Shown piece by piece: positions 17,309 to 26,447 of a stretch of 36,301 nucleotides of DNA (its first letter is position 1; the number at the start of each line of letters is the position of its first letter). Source of the stretch: Bacteroidota bacterium (GTDB lineage Bacteria; Bacteroidota; Bacteroidia; Chitinophagales; Chitinophagaceae); assembly GCA_018268135.1 (NCBI GenBank), contig JAFDXD010000115.1, positions 1-36,301 of the forward strand, in the 5' to 3' direction. The notes beneath the pieces are model-generated. The model ran no database searches. It was given only the letters and a program-made list of their open reading frames with translations, and was not told where the DNA came from. Position numbers and translations under genes: made by a program.

Positions 17309-17971
17309 TTAAGAAAGATTAAATAAGGTTGAGAAAACTTTTTTCCCATCTGTATTCTGTAAAGCAGGGTTGCAGGCTCTTTCGGGGTGAGGCATCATAC
17401 CAAATACATTTTTATTGAGGTTGCAAATACCGGCTATATGGTTTACAGCACCATTGGGGTTATGCTCATCCTCTACCTTACCGTCGGCATCGCAATATTG
17501 ATAAATTACCTGGTTGTTGCTAAAGAGGGAATTGATGGTTTCATCATTGGCATGGTAGCGTCCTTCGCCATGTGCAATGGGTATTTTTAATACAGCATTG
17601 TGTGGGCCTTTTATAAATACATTTTTACAAATAAATTGCTGCTCTTTATTTCGCAGTAAGGCGCCAGGCAGCAGGCCGCTTTCGCAAAGTATTTGAAACC
17701 CATTGCAAACTCCCAATACTTTTCCACCATTATTTGCAAAATCAATTACGCTTTTCATCATGGGGCTAAAGCGGGCAATGGCGCCACAGCGCAGGTAATC
17801 GCCATAGCTAAAACCACCGGGTAGTACTATACAGTCGTCTGTAGTAAAGTGGCTCAGGTCTTTATCTTTATGCCATAGGGTAATTACTTCCTGCTTTAAA
17901 TCATCTTTTAAAGCGCCAATCATATCTCTATCGCAGTTAGATCCCGGAAAAACAACCACTCCAAACTTCAT
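17309..17971 (-). CDS. purQ: Phosphoribosylformylglycinamidine synthase, glutaminase subunit
   Basis: A 220-residue class I glutamine amidotransferase that supplies ammonia to PurL in the fourth step of purine synthesis (FGAR to FGAM). The nucleophile elbow is GVCNGFQIL (Cys about residue 88), and the catalytic His-Glu pair is in GMMPHPERACNP (about 190-200). VFPGSNCDRDM at the N-terminus is characteristic of PurQ. The small separate PurQ implies the three-part PurLQS system rather than the long fused PurL found in many Bacteroidota; PurL and PurS are not in this window. A TAnnTTTG box lies just upstream. Confidence 0.96.
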   Translation of the reverse strand: MKFGVVVFPGSNCDRDMIGALKDDLKQEVITLWHKDKDLSHFTTDDCIVLPGGFSYGDYLRCGAIARFSPMMKSVIDFANNGGKVLGVCNGFQILCESGLLPGALLRNKEQQFICKNVFIKGPHNAVLKIPIAHGEGRYHANDETINSLFSNNQVIYQYCDADGKVEDEHNPNGAVNHIAGICNLNKNVFGMMPHPERACNPALQNTDGKKVFSTLFNLS

Positions 17972-17991
17972 ATAGTAATATTTTTAGAATG

Positions 17992-17999
17992 CAAAAATA
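17992..17999 (-). promoter_or_regulatory. TAnnTTTG box of purQ
   Basis: TATTTTTG read on the minus strand from 17999 to 17992 is a perfect -7 box 20 bases before the purQ ATG. The -33 element is not clear. Confidence 0.4.
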
Positions 18000-18104
18000 G
18001 TAAAACCACCAGGAAAATAAATTGACATTTCTGTAAAGATTCCCTCTATTTATTAAGATACTGTATAGAAAAGCCATTTTTAAAAAATATGGCTACTATC
18101 CTAT

Positions 18105-19085
18105 TTATTTTATAAAATATCCAATAGCAATTGCAATAGCCACCATGCCCCAATGCATTGTTTGTGGAAACCATTTTTTATCGGGATACAGAAATGAACC
18201 GGCGGTAAATAGAGATACGGGTACTGCTATTAATATCCAGTTGCTGAAACTATGTGTAGCATTTAAAAATGGAATAAGCAATGCTACCAACAAATATAAA
18301 AATATTAGCTGCCAGCTTTTACGGGTTTGTACTACCTGTCGGCGAAAATTATTGTTGATAAAAAAGAATCCTGCCAGTACTGTACATAAGATTAATATTA
18401 AGGTAACCAAGGCAATTTTACCTTCTTTAAATGCCGGAAGTGTAATGGCAATAGCGGGCAGGTGATAAGTTTGTATCCTGTCTGTAAGAAATAGCCAGCT
18501 TGCAAAAAAATAAAATGGGGTAATGATGCCTACAAGGCCAATCAACCACTCCCTTAGTTTGAAAGGCCGTGCAATGGTAAGGCCCGTCATTACCAATAAA
18601 ATAAAAGCAATTGCCGGAAAATATAAAAAAGCACAAATACTGATGACAAACCCAATATTGAAAATAGAAGTTTTGGGATTAGGTTCATTGTGCAGTGTAC
18701 ACAATTTAGACCATACCCATATAAGCATAGTATTAATAATAAGTGGAGCCGATAAGCTAAACCATTCTGCAAATAGCGATGTAATGAGCAGGTAGCTCAT
18801 ACCCGTGAGGTAATTGGGTTTTTGAAACAACCTTTGTGTATTAACAGCTTTATTAAAACCCAATGCCTGTACATACAAAAGTAAATAGGTAATAATGCTG
18901 TAAATAAATGGAGTGGTATGGCCCAGTGGCTCCAAAAATTGTAAAAGATATTTATATAATATGCCATCCAGTACATTTACCTGGGGCGCTTTAGGATATA
19001 AAAAAAGCGGGAACTTTAAAATAAACCCATATACAAATAGTAAAAAATTATTGTAAGGGTTATTGGCTTTAAATGTGCCTATCAC
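18105..19085 (-). CDS. Polytopic membrane protein, probably DUF6427
   Basis: A 326-residue inner-membrane protein with about eight to nine hydrophobic segments spread over the whole length and no soluble domain. The N-terminal pattern (MIGTFKANNPYNNFLLFVYG, then FLYPKAPQV) recalls the DUF6427 family of Bacteroidota from memory. No catalytic motif is recognisable, and the role is unknown. It lies 63 bases after the upstream minus-strand gene and 133 before purQ, so co-transcription with the former is possible. Confidence 0.6.
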   Translation of the reverse strand: MIGTFKANNPYNNFLLFVYGFILKFPLFLYPKAPQVNVLDGILYKYLLQFLEPLGHTTPFIYSIITYLLLYVQALGFNKAVNTQRLFQKPNYLTGMSYLLITSLFAEWFSLSAPLIINTMLIWVWSKLCTLHNEPNPKTSIFNIGFVISICAFLYFPAIAFILLVMTGLTIARPFKLREWLIGLVGIITPFYFFASWLFLTDRIQTYHLPAIAITLPAFKEGKIALVTLILILCTVLAGFFFINNNFRRQVVQTRKSWQLIFLYLLVALLIPFLNATHSFSNWILIAVPVSLFTAGSFLYPDKKWFPQTMHWGMVAIAIAIGYFIK

Positions 19086-19148
19086 ATCAATCGGTTAAAA
19101 AATGAATAGAGCTGGTTTCCGGGCAAAAATAAGTGATTGATGGTAACA

Positions 19149-20678
19149 TTAAAAGAAATCAATTTTTGCAAAGCAAATAGTACCACGGTGAAGGCATGGA
19201 ACAATTATTTGCTTTGCTCCTACCTGCTTAGCAAGCCTGGGCATAAAATCATATCCCGATTCGCCACCTCTGATAGTGGGATACCTTATCATTTCACCAT
19301 TTGATTGTAAGGCATGGTCGCTAATAACTTCCCTGTTATTATCTTTTTGTATAAATAGATAATGCAGCTCAGCACCCATATTGATGGTTGCATACGAAAG
19401 AAACTGGTCTTCGTTTAAATCGCTTTGCTTTTTATTGATGATATTATTCCATTCGGGTACAAGCGATGGGTCAAAACTAAAAATTAATACATCATTGTAA
19501 TTATATACTATATCCTGATTGCTGTTGAACCTGTAAAAAGGGTCGTACCGGTAATAGTTATAACCATAGTAGCCCGGGTAGTTATAATAATAGGGCGAAT
19601 TGAAATAGTATGGACTGTATAAATAATCACGGCTGTTCCAACGGTTGTTTCGCCCCTGTGTATAATATTCTTCAACTGTAAGGATGAAGCCCCCATTTTT
19701 TTTAAATATAATATTCGGTAAGGCAAAGTCATTAAAAGCTGTTCTGGCAGAAGGCCTGCCCGATAGTTTATCTAAAGTGCTATCACTAAAGTACATAATG
19801 GCTTTATTGGTAATGGCAAAATTGGCTTTATTAATTTTTGCAGTAAAAATGCCTTCTGTATTCCCGGTTTTTTTTGAAATAGAAAAAGCGGCTACTACAA
19901 TCTGGTTGTTTAAATTATCTACTTTTATTTTTACGTTTTCTACATATTTGTCGTCTAATAAAATTTCTTTTGTTATGAGGGTATCCGAATGTAATGGATG
20001 ATAATAAATGAGAAGTTGTTTAGAATAATCATTTCTGTAATTGCCAATTTCTTTGGTAAACATATAGGTGCCGTCGTTTGCCAATTCTATGTCGCTATAA
20101 GTATCTTTTCGATCGTTGTAATCAAATACAAACCGGCTACTATCCAGCATTTGAAAAGAGCTGTCATACATTTTTTGAGTAAAAGCTATATTGCCATTTT
20201 TACGTTGAATTTTAGATAGGATAATCTTCTGCTTATCTTCACTATTTATCATGGAGTATATGTTGCTTGATTCAAACAAGTTGGTTTTTGCAGTGTCTAA
20301 TAATTTTACATTTCCTATAAGCTGGCCTGTGCTGCTTACTTTGGCTGCATTGCAATAAACGATACTGCCTTTTTGATATTGATAAAAAAGTAAAAAGTCA
20401 TTGCTGTATTTTACAAAATCAATATTAATGGTTTTACTTGTAATAAAATCGAGCCTCACGGTATTGGTGATATGCATATCCTTGTCATAAATTGTAATGT
20501 AATGCTTGTTGTTTACTTTTTTATACACAAGGTAGGTGCTGTCAAATTTTCCTAATATATCAAAACTTATTCTTTTATTATCGTCTTTATTAATATCTGA
20601 GTAAGTAATTTGCTGAGCTCTTGCAGTAATATTTAAAATTATTATTGCAGTAAGAAATATAAAAATAGATTTTTGCAT
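19149..20678 (-). CDS. Secreted protein of unknown function with Tyr-rich segment
   Basis: A 509-residue protein with a signal peptide (residues 1-21, ARAQ cleavage). The body looks beta-rich, with regularly spaced short strands of the kind LLFYQYQKGSIVYCNAAKV, and is plausibly propeller-like, but no named domain is recognised. Around residues 345-385 (roughly 19525-19640) is a low-complexity stretch with 15 tyrosines in 36 residues, mixed with Pro, Asn and Gly (for example SPYYYNYPGYYGYNYY). It starts 110 bases from the divergent epimerase gene. It could be an outer-membrane-associated or surface protein; no sorting signal such as a lipobox or type IX C-terminal domain was seen. Confidence 0.75.
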   Translation of the reverse strand: MQKSIFIFLTAIIILNITARAQQITYSDINKDDNKRISFDILGKFDSTYLVYKKVNNKHYITIYDKDMHITNTVRLDFITSKTINIDFVKYSNDFLLFYQYQKGSIVYCNAAKVSSTGQLIGNVKLLDTAKTNLFESSNIYSMINSEDKQKIILSKIQRKNGNIAFTQKMYDSSFQMLDSSRFVFDYNDRKDTYSDIELANDGTYMFTKEIGNYRNDYSKQLLIYYHPLHSDTLITKEILLDDKYVENVKIKVDNLNNQIVVAAFSISKKTGNTEGIFTAKINKANFAITNKAIMYFSDSTLDKLSGRPSARTAFNDFALPNIIFKKNGGFILTVEEYYTQGRNNRWNSRDYLYSPYYFNSPYYYNYPGYYGYNYYRYDPFYRFNSNQDIVYNYNDVLIFSFDPSLVPEWNNIINKKQSDLNEDQFLSYATINMGAELHYLFIQKDNNREVISDHALQSNGEMIRYPTIRGGESGYDFMPRLAKQVGAKQIIVPCLHRGTICFAKIDFF

Positions 20679-20788
20679 TAAGTAGCGTGTTTATATAAAT
20701 TTACGACTTAATATTTTTTGAAAAAATAAATAAATGCTAAAACGTATTTTACTAAAATGCTATTTAATATCTGCTTAAGTATTTAATA

Positions 20789-21709
20789 ATGGAAAATGTA
20801 ATAATAACAGGCGGTACCGGCCAGATAGGAACGGCTTTGATAAGCTTGTTGGTATCAAATGGTTACCAGGTAACGGTACTTACAAGGTCTTTACAAAATA
20901 AAAGGGAAACTCCCCAGGTAAAGTATGCCGGCTGGGATGTGGCAAATGGTACAATAGATGTGCAGGCTGTACTGCAGGCAGATCATATCATTCATCTGGT
21001 CGGGGCAGGAGTAGTAGATAAAAAATGGACTGCCTCATACAAAAAAGAAATTATTGACAGCCGTACAAAAAGTATAGAACTTATCATTGACACATTAAAA
21101 AATAATAAAGGCAAAGTAAAAACAATTGTAAGCGCCTCTGCTACCGGCTGGTATGGGGCAGATAAAACTTCCGGCGATGCCTTTGAAGAAGATGAACCCG
21201 CTGCATCAGATTTTTTAGGAAACACCTGCCAGCTATGGGAGCAAAGTAGCGAGCCTGCAAAGGCTTTAGGAATAAGGGTTTGCAAATTGCGAAGTGGGAT
21301 GGTGCTTTTTAAAAGTGGGGGAGCTCTGGCTGAGTTTAAAAAACCATTGCGCTGGGGAATAGCAAGCATTCTGGGCAGTGGCAAACAGGTAATGAGTTGG
21401 ATACATATTGATGACCTCTGCAGGATATACCTAGCCTGTATTAAAAATACTCAAATGCAGGGAAGCTACAATGCTGTGGCAAATGAGCCTGTAAGTAATG
21501 CTGCATTTATTTTAAAATTAGCAGAAACCCTAAGAGGAAAACGCTTTATACCGATATACGTGCCTGCATTTATTTTAAAAATAATGATGGGAGACAGAAG
21601 TATAGAAGTACTAAAGAGCGTAACGGTAGATAATGAAAAACTAAAAGCTACCGGCTTTACTTTTTTATACCCAACTGTTGAAACGGCATTAAATAACCTG
21701 CTTAAATAA
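20789..21709 (+). CDS. TIGR01777 family SDR-type epimerase/oxidoreductase
   Basis: A 306-residue extended-SDR protein. The nucleotide-binding loop is GGTGQIGTALISLL at residues 7-20; the active-site segment reads SASATGWYGADKTSGDAFEE (related proteins usually have GYYG), followed by RSGMVLFKSGGALAEF, WIHIDDLCRIYL and YNAVANEPVSN, all typical of the TIGR01777/YfcH group. A C-terminal DUF1731-like part (VPAFILKIMMGDRSIEVLKS) closes the protein. The natural substrate of the family is unknown; these proteins are widespread and linked loosely to cell-division or sugar-nucleotide chemistry. It stands alone on the plus strand and is convergent with the ABC permease gene 7 bases away. Confidence 0.9.
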   Translation: MENVIITGGTGQIGTALISLLVSNGYQVTVLTRSLQNKRETPQVKYAGWDVANGTIDVQAVLQADHIIHLVGAGVVDKKWTASYKKEIIDSRTKSIELIIDTLKNNKGKVKTIVSASATGWYGADKTSGDAFEEDEPAASDFLGNTCQLWEQSSEPAKALGIRVCKLRSGMVLFKSGGALAEFKKPLRWGIASILGSGKQVMSWIHIDDLCRIYLACIKNTQMQGSYNAVANEPVSNAAFILKLAETLRGKRFIPIYVPAFILKIMMGDRSIEVLKSVTVDNEKLKATGFTFLYPTVETALNNLLK

Positions 21710-21716
21710 AGAAGGG

Positions 21717-22541
21717 TTACAAATCTGATTTTAACATTTTTCTTTTACTCCAGGAATAAAATAAAATGAGGTATGCAATAGCAAAAGCCAATACCACCCA
21801 ATTAAAATCAGTAGGCAAAAATTTGGAAGCCATATTTGAAAAATTTTGAAAGGGAGATGTAAGCAGGCCATCAGAGGCATTCATGGGAAGGTAATTGCCC
21901 AGGTTTCCCCAATCAAAATTGTAATCTTTTTTTAATTCTATTGCCCAAAAAAACAAGAGAAGCGAAATGCCATTTTCAAAAATGGTATAAATGAAAAAAA
22001 CTGTAATGGCTACGCCCGATTTTTTTGTAAGTAGGGAAATAAGCACAGCAAGCATGTTGTAGCTTATTGCTTTTAATAAAAAATAGCCAATATTTTCAAA
22101 TCCATTTAGCGAAAAACTTGTGCCGGAGGCGAAGCCAAATATCAGGCCGGTAATAAACACCACCAGGGTAGATGCTAATGCAATTAATATTGCCGATACT
22201 ACTTTTACATTTAAGAATTGCATCCTGCTCCATCCGTCAATTATATTTTGCCGATGAGTTTTAAAACCAAATTCATTTGAAATTAAAATTACTATGAGCA
22301 AAGCAGGCAGCATTAAAAAGAAACTGCTGTAATAGGTAACGGTTTTCCAAACTACATCAAAATCGTAGGGAGAGCCGGAGAATAATAGCTGCGAGCCCTG
22401 CACTTTATCTACTACATTTTTTTTGAACTCATGTACTATGTAATTAGAGGCCACTACGCCCAATACATAAAAACTGCTGAGCAAAATAAATGCTGTGTAT
22501 TTTTTTATTTTAAGCCATTCTATTTTTAATAATTCTAACAT
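21717..22541 (-). CDS. ABC-2 type transporter permease
   Basis: A 274-residue inner-membrane protein with six hydrophobic helices, the first at about residues 15-32 after a basic start (MLELLKIEWLKIKKYTAF). A longer outside loop between helices 1 and 2 and the conserved ISNEFGFKTHRQNIIDGWSR segment after helix 2 match the BcrB/ABC-2 exporter class. Its start is 23 bases downstream of the ATPase gene, with which it must form the complex. The substrate is unknown; lantibiotic or bacitracin-type exporters and lipid exporters share this architecture. Confidence 0.9.
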   Translation of the reverse strand: MLELLKIEWLKIKKYTAFILLSSFYVLGVVASNYIVHEFKKNVVDKVQGSQLLFSGSPYDFDVVWKTVTYYSSFFLMLPALLIVILISNEFGFKTHRQNIIDGWSRMQFLNVKVVSAILIALASTLVVFITGLIFGFASGTSFSLNGFENIGYFLLKAISYNMLAVLISLLTKKSGVAITVFFIYTIFENGISLLLFFWAIELKKDYNFDWGNLGNYLPMNASDGLLTSPFQNFSNMASKFLPTDFNWVVLAFAIAYLILFYSWSKRKMLKSDL

Positions 22542-22564
22542 TGTATCCTTTCTGTTTTTAATGG

Positions 22565-23494
22565 TTATTTATCACTTTGATTGCCGGTAATTTCTAAAAA
22601 CCTGGTCTCTAGATTTTTTCTTTTTTCTGAAAGCATTTTCAATACAATGCCTTTATTAAAGCAATATTGATTAATTGCAGAGGCAGAAATATTTTCATTG
22701 CAGGTTATTTGCAAATAATTATCTATTGATACAATGCCGTTAACATCATTTGATGATTGTAATATATTTTTTAAAGCTTCATTGTCATCTGCGGCAAGCT
22801 CTATTATCACAGTATTTTTAATGCCTTCAGATGTTCCTGTAGCCATTATTTCGTTTACAGGGCCTACAGTTTTTAATACACCTTTTTGAATAATGGCTAC
22901 ATGCGTACATACTTTTTCTACTTCATCCAAAATATGGCTTGCCATAATAATGGTTTTGCCCTTTCGGTTTAGCTCTTTTATCAATTCTCTTATTTCGGCA
23001 ATACCCGCCGGGTCTAGGCCATTGGTAGGCTCATCTAACACCAATATTTCGGGGTCGGCCAGTAGGGCAGAAGCTATAGCCAGCCTTTGTTTCATCCCTA
23101 AGGAAAAACTGCTAAACCTCGAATCTTTTCGTTGATAAAGGTTTACTATTTTTAAAACATTGTCGATATTTTCAATTCCATGTCCTTTAATTTTTGCAGC
23201 TATTACTAAATTTTCTTTTGCACTCAGGTAATGGTAAAAGTTGGGAGTTTCTAAAAGCGTTCCTATTTTTTTTCTTATTTCAGCACTGCTTTCCTGCTGT
23301 GTACCCATCCAAGAGTAGCTGCCCCCTGTGGCTTTTAATACATCCATCACTATTCCAAGCAAGGTGGTTTTGCCACTGCCATTGGGGCCCAATATGCCAA
23401 ACACGGTTTTTTCGGGTACCGAAAAACTTACCTGCTGTAATGCTTTTATATTTTGATAATTTTTTGAAAGCTCCTTTACGGTTAACACAGCCAT
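22565..23494 (-). CDS. ABC transporter ATP-binding protein (BcrA-like)
   Basis: A 309-residue ATPase: Walker A GPNGSGKTT (about residues 36-44), Q-loop region near LLETPNFYHYLSAKENL, signature FSLGMKQRLAIASALL (about 132-147), Walker B EILVLDEPTNGLDP and switch His in MASHILDEVEKV. Residues beyond about 220 form an accessory C-terminal domain common in BcrA/NatA-type exporters. It pairs with the permease just downstream. The matrixin-like gene ends 57 bases upstream, and a continuous minus-strand transcript from glyA is possible. Confidence 0.95.
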   Translation of the reverse strand: MAVLTVKELSKNYQNIKALQQVSFSVPEKTVFGILGPNGSGKTTLLGIVMDVLKATGGSYSWMGTQQESSAEIRKKIGTLLETPNFYHYLSAKENLVIAAKIKGHGIENIDNVLKIVNLYQRKDSRFSSFSLGMKQRLAIASALLADPEILVLDEPTNGLDPAGIAEIRELIKELNRKGKTIIMASHILDEVEKVCTHVAIIQKGVLKTVGPVNEIMATGTSEGIKNTVIIELAADDNEALKNILQSSNDVNGIVSIDNYLQITCNENISASAINQYCFNKGIVLKMLSEKRKNLETRFLEITGNQSDK

Positions 23495-23551
23495 ACTTGC
23501 AAAATATTTAGTGGTGGAAGATATAGTTTTTTATTGAAGGGAAATTTAATT

Positions 23552-24217
23552 TTAAATGCGATGAACTGGGATTTGTTTTTCGTGCCATACTGATGTAAAA
23601 TCGCCTATTAAAGCCAGGCCGTTTTTATTAAAAGATAATTTTTGAAGCTGCAAATTGTCAATATCGCTTTGCAATACTTTTCTTACAAAAGGGTTGAGGG
23701 TGCCGCCATTGGTGCCCGGCGCTGCATTTGGGTCGTATTGAAATGGCGGATCTACAATGCTGCCACGTGGGTACATGATGCCCGGGGTTCCCTGCCCACG
23801 TATATCTAACTGTGCCGGGTGATCGAGCCCTAATGAGTGGCCAAACTCATGCGCCGCAGTTGTAGAATTATTTAAAAGATTAGCTAATTTAAAATATCCG
23901 GTATTGCTGTTTACCCCATCTACAAATGAGATATCTCCTTCGGCAAATTCTTCTATTCTATAATAATTATTAAGTGCATTATCATTTTGCAAAACATCTA
24001 TTGGCTCTAACGCCGGGGCATACTCGCCAATGATATCAAACAATACCCGGTACTCTTTATTTTTTATTACTACTGTTGCCCTTGGCTCATTCCAGTGGTC
24101 GGCAATATTTTTTGCAAGCACCTCACTTAAATTATCATAAGAGGCATCACCATACAAAATAATTTTAGCCTGTATGGTAATAGTATTTTCTTCTTCATTC
24201 AATTGTGCAATGCCCAT
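23552..24217 (-). CDS. Matrixin-like (M10 clan) zinc metalloprotease without signal peptide
   Basis: A 221-residue protein with the complete zinc site HEFGHSLGLDH (about residues 123-133: three His ligands plus catalytic Glu) and a Met-turn IMYPRG about 15 residues later, the hallmarks of metzincins. The sequence begins MGIAQLNEEENTITIQAKI with no signal peptide and no lipobox; there is no obvious propeptide cysteine switch either. Conserved DPPFQYDPNAAPGTNGGTL follows the Met-turn. It starts 4 bases after the stop of the dipeptidyl peptidase gene, so it is very likely translated from the same message. It may act in the cytoplasm or leave by an unknown route. Moderately sure of protease activity, not of location. 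Confidence 0.82.
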   Translation of the reverse strand: MGIAQLNEEENTITIQAKIILYGDASYDNLSEVLAKNIADHWNEPRATVVIKNKEYRVLFDIIGEYAPALEPIDVLQNDNALNNYYRIEEFAEGDISFVDGVNSNTGYFKLANLLNNSTTAAHEFGHSLGLDHPAQLDIRGQGTPGIMYPRGSIVDPPFQYDPNAAPGTNGGTLNPFVRKVLQSDIDNLQLQKLSFNKNGLALIGDFTSVWHEKQIPVHRI

Positions 24218-24221
24218 GATG

Positions 24222-26414
24222 TTATTGTAAATATTGCATAAAATAATCAGTTACCTTTTGGTATAAATGTGCCCTGTCTTTGCCTAATACATTGTGCTCA
24301 TGCCCGGGATAAATCATATAATCTACCTGCACTCCCGCATCTACACAGGCTTTTACAAAGTTCACAGAGTTTTGCTGCACTACTACCGGGTCTTGCAACC
24401 CATGTATGATCAATAGTTTGCCTTTTAATTTATACGCCTGCTTTATCAGGTTAGTATTTAAATACCCTTCGGGGTTTTCCTGGGGTGTGTCCATATACCT
24501 TTCTCCATACATTACTTCGTAATACTGCCAGTTTATTACCGGGCCACCGGCCACTGCAGCTTTAAATACCCCCGGATGATTGAGTACAAAATCTGTTGTC
24601 AAAAATCCGCCAAAGCTCCAACCAAACAGGCCCATTTTTTTATCATCAGCAAATGGTAATTTTTTTAGGTATTCAATTCCACTTTCAAGATCCTGCATTT
24701 GTACGCCCCCTACATTTCTAAAAATAGATTGTTCAAAAGCTTTGCCCCTGTTTGCACTACCCCTGGTATCTACTGTAAATACCAGGTAGCCTCTTTCTGC
24801 CATGTATTGAAACCAATAGTCTGAAGCGCCGGCATTCCAACTGTTTGTTATTAATTGTACATGCGGCCCGCCATAGCAATACACTATTACCGGATATTTT
24901 TTTGTACTGTCAAACCCCACCGGTTTGTACATACGGCAATATAAATCCGTACCTTCTTTATTAGGAATAGTAAAAATAGAAAGCTGCCCTAAAGAGTATG
25001 CCGATAAAGGGTTTGGCGCCTGTAACAAAATTTTAGATTTACCGGTTTTTACCTCTGTTATTTGTACAGTTCTTGCATTTTGGGCAGAGCTGTAATTATC
25101 AATAATGTATTGGCCACTTGTGCTAATAAGAGTATTGTGTACACCGGTTTCGGCGGTTATTCTTTTTGTTTTTAATGTTTTTAAATCTAGCTCATACAGG
25201 TTTTTTGTAATGGGCGATTCTTCCGTTGCCAGGTACAACAGTTTCTTTCCATTTGCATCAAACCCTTTTACATCTAATACTTCCCAAGGCCCCTGCGTTA
25301 ATTGTTTTATTAATTGCCCATTTATGTTGTAGAGGTATAAATGGTTCCATCCATCTCTTCTGCTTTGCCAAATAAATTGGGTAGGATTATTTTTTACAAA
25401 GAGCATGGGCACCAATGGCTCAGTATATTTTTCATCAGTTTGCTCAAATAATGTTTTTATAAAATTGCCGGTTGATGCATCATATTGATTGAGCCACATG
25501 TGATTTTGTGCCCGGTTTAGTATGGCTATAAATACATATTTATCATCGGGGCTCCAGGCTATATTGGTTAAATATCTTTCTTTTATATTGTTTAGTACAC
25601 TGTAGGAACTTGGGCTGTCATTTTCTATACCATCTTCAGTGTGTAGGTACACAGTCTTTTGCGTAAGGGCATTGTACACAGCCACTGTTACCTGGTGGCT
25701 GCTATCACCGGCCATTGGATATTTGATGTTTACATTTTTTGCTGGCCGTGTAGTCCAGTCTATAATTGGGTAATCTGTTACCATAGTTTGATTCATTCTG
25801 TAAAAGGCAAGGAGCTTACCATTGTGGCTCCAAAAAGTACCTTTGCTTATACCAAACTCTTCCCTGTGTACCGATGAAGCGTACACAATATTTTCTGAGC
25901 CATCTGTAGTTACCTGTATTGCTTCTCCGTCTTTTGCTACAAATAAATTATGATTTTGTAAGTAGGCCAGGTAACCATCATTGCTTTGATCAATATTTTC
26001 TTTTGAAGCATAATTTTTATCAAGCTGGGTAGTAAAAGATTGGTCAATGCTGCTAAAAGAATAAGTAGTACCCCTTACTGTTACAGAATAGGAATCTTTA
26101 TTAAATAATACCGCCGGCATGGCAGTAAGAGAATCCTGCTTTGCATTTTTAAGACGTTGATTTAATTGTGCAAGCGTTAAAAAAGCTGTGGCCGCTTTGC
26201 TTTTAAAATTACCACGCATCCATATTTCTGTATCGCTTGTTTTTTGTAAGTAAATATAATCATCAGTACCTTTTACAAACTGCAACTGGCGAAGGTTTTC
26301 GGGAGCGAGGCTGGTTTTATTATTTACCAGGGCATCCTGCATGGTTAATAACTTTTGCTGAGCATTGCAAACAAGGCAAGCGTGGGCAATCAGAAAAAAG
26401 AATAATTTTTTCAT
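24222..26414 (-). CDS. S9 family dipeptidyl peptidase (DPP IV-like)
   Basis: A 730-residue exported serine peptidase that cleaves dipeptides from peptide N-termini. Signal peptide in residues 1-18 (ending CNAQ). Residues about 30-460 form the beta-propeller (DPPIV N domain; WMRGNFKSK, ISKGTFWSHNGKLLAFYRM, WSPDDKYVFI), and about 480-730 the alpha/beta hydrolase domain. The catalytic triad is visible: Ser in GWSFGGF (about 599), Asp in HGLQDPVV (about 672) and His in GHEHNV (about 704). The DPP IV substrate-binding Glu pair is probably represented by EFGISKG in the propeller. It follows glyA by 33 bases and precedes the metalloprotease by 4. Confidence 0.94.
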   Translation of the reverse strand: MKKLFFFLIAHACLVCNAQQKLLTMQDALVNNKTSLAPENLRQLQFVKGTDDYIYLQKTSDTEIWMRGNFKSKAATAFLTLAQLNQRLKNAKQDSLTAMPAVLFNKDSYSVTVRGTTYSFSSIDQSFTTQLDKNYASKENIDQSNDGYLAYLQNHNLFVAKDGEAIQVTTDGSENIVYASSVHREEFGISKGTFWSHNGKLLAFYRMNQTMVTDYPIIDWTTRPAKNVNIKYPMAGDSSHQVTVAVYNALTQKTVYLHTEDGIENDSPSSYSVLNNIKERYLTNIAWSPDDKYVFIAILNRAQNHMWLNQYDASTGNFIKTLFEQTDEKYTEPLVPMLFVKNNPTQFIWQSRRDGWNHLYLYNINGQLIKQLTQGPWEVLDVKGFDANGKKLLYLATEESPITKNLYELDLKTLKTKRITAETGVHNTLISTSGQYIIDNYSSAQNARTVQITEVKTGKSKILLQAPNPLSAYSLGQLSIFTIPNKEGTDLYCRMYKPVGFDSTKKYPVIVYCYGGPHVQLITNSWNAGASDYWFQYMAERGYLVFTVDTRGSANRGKAFEQSIFRNVGGVQMQDLESGIEYLKKLPFADDKKMGLFGWSFGGFLTTDFVLNHPGVFKAAVAGGPVINWQYYEVMYGERYMDTPQENPEGYLNTNLIKQAYKLKGKLLIIHGLQDPVVVQQNSVNFVKACVDAGVQVDYMIYPGHEHNVLGKDRAHLYQKVTDYFMQYLQ

Positions 26415-26447
26415 GTGGCAATATTTATTAAAGCTGTAGCAGCGTAA

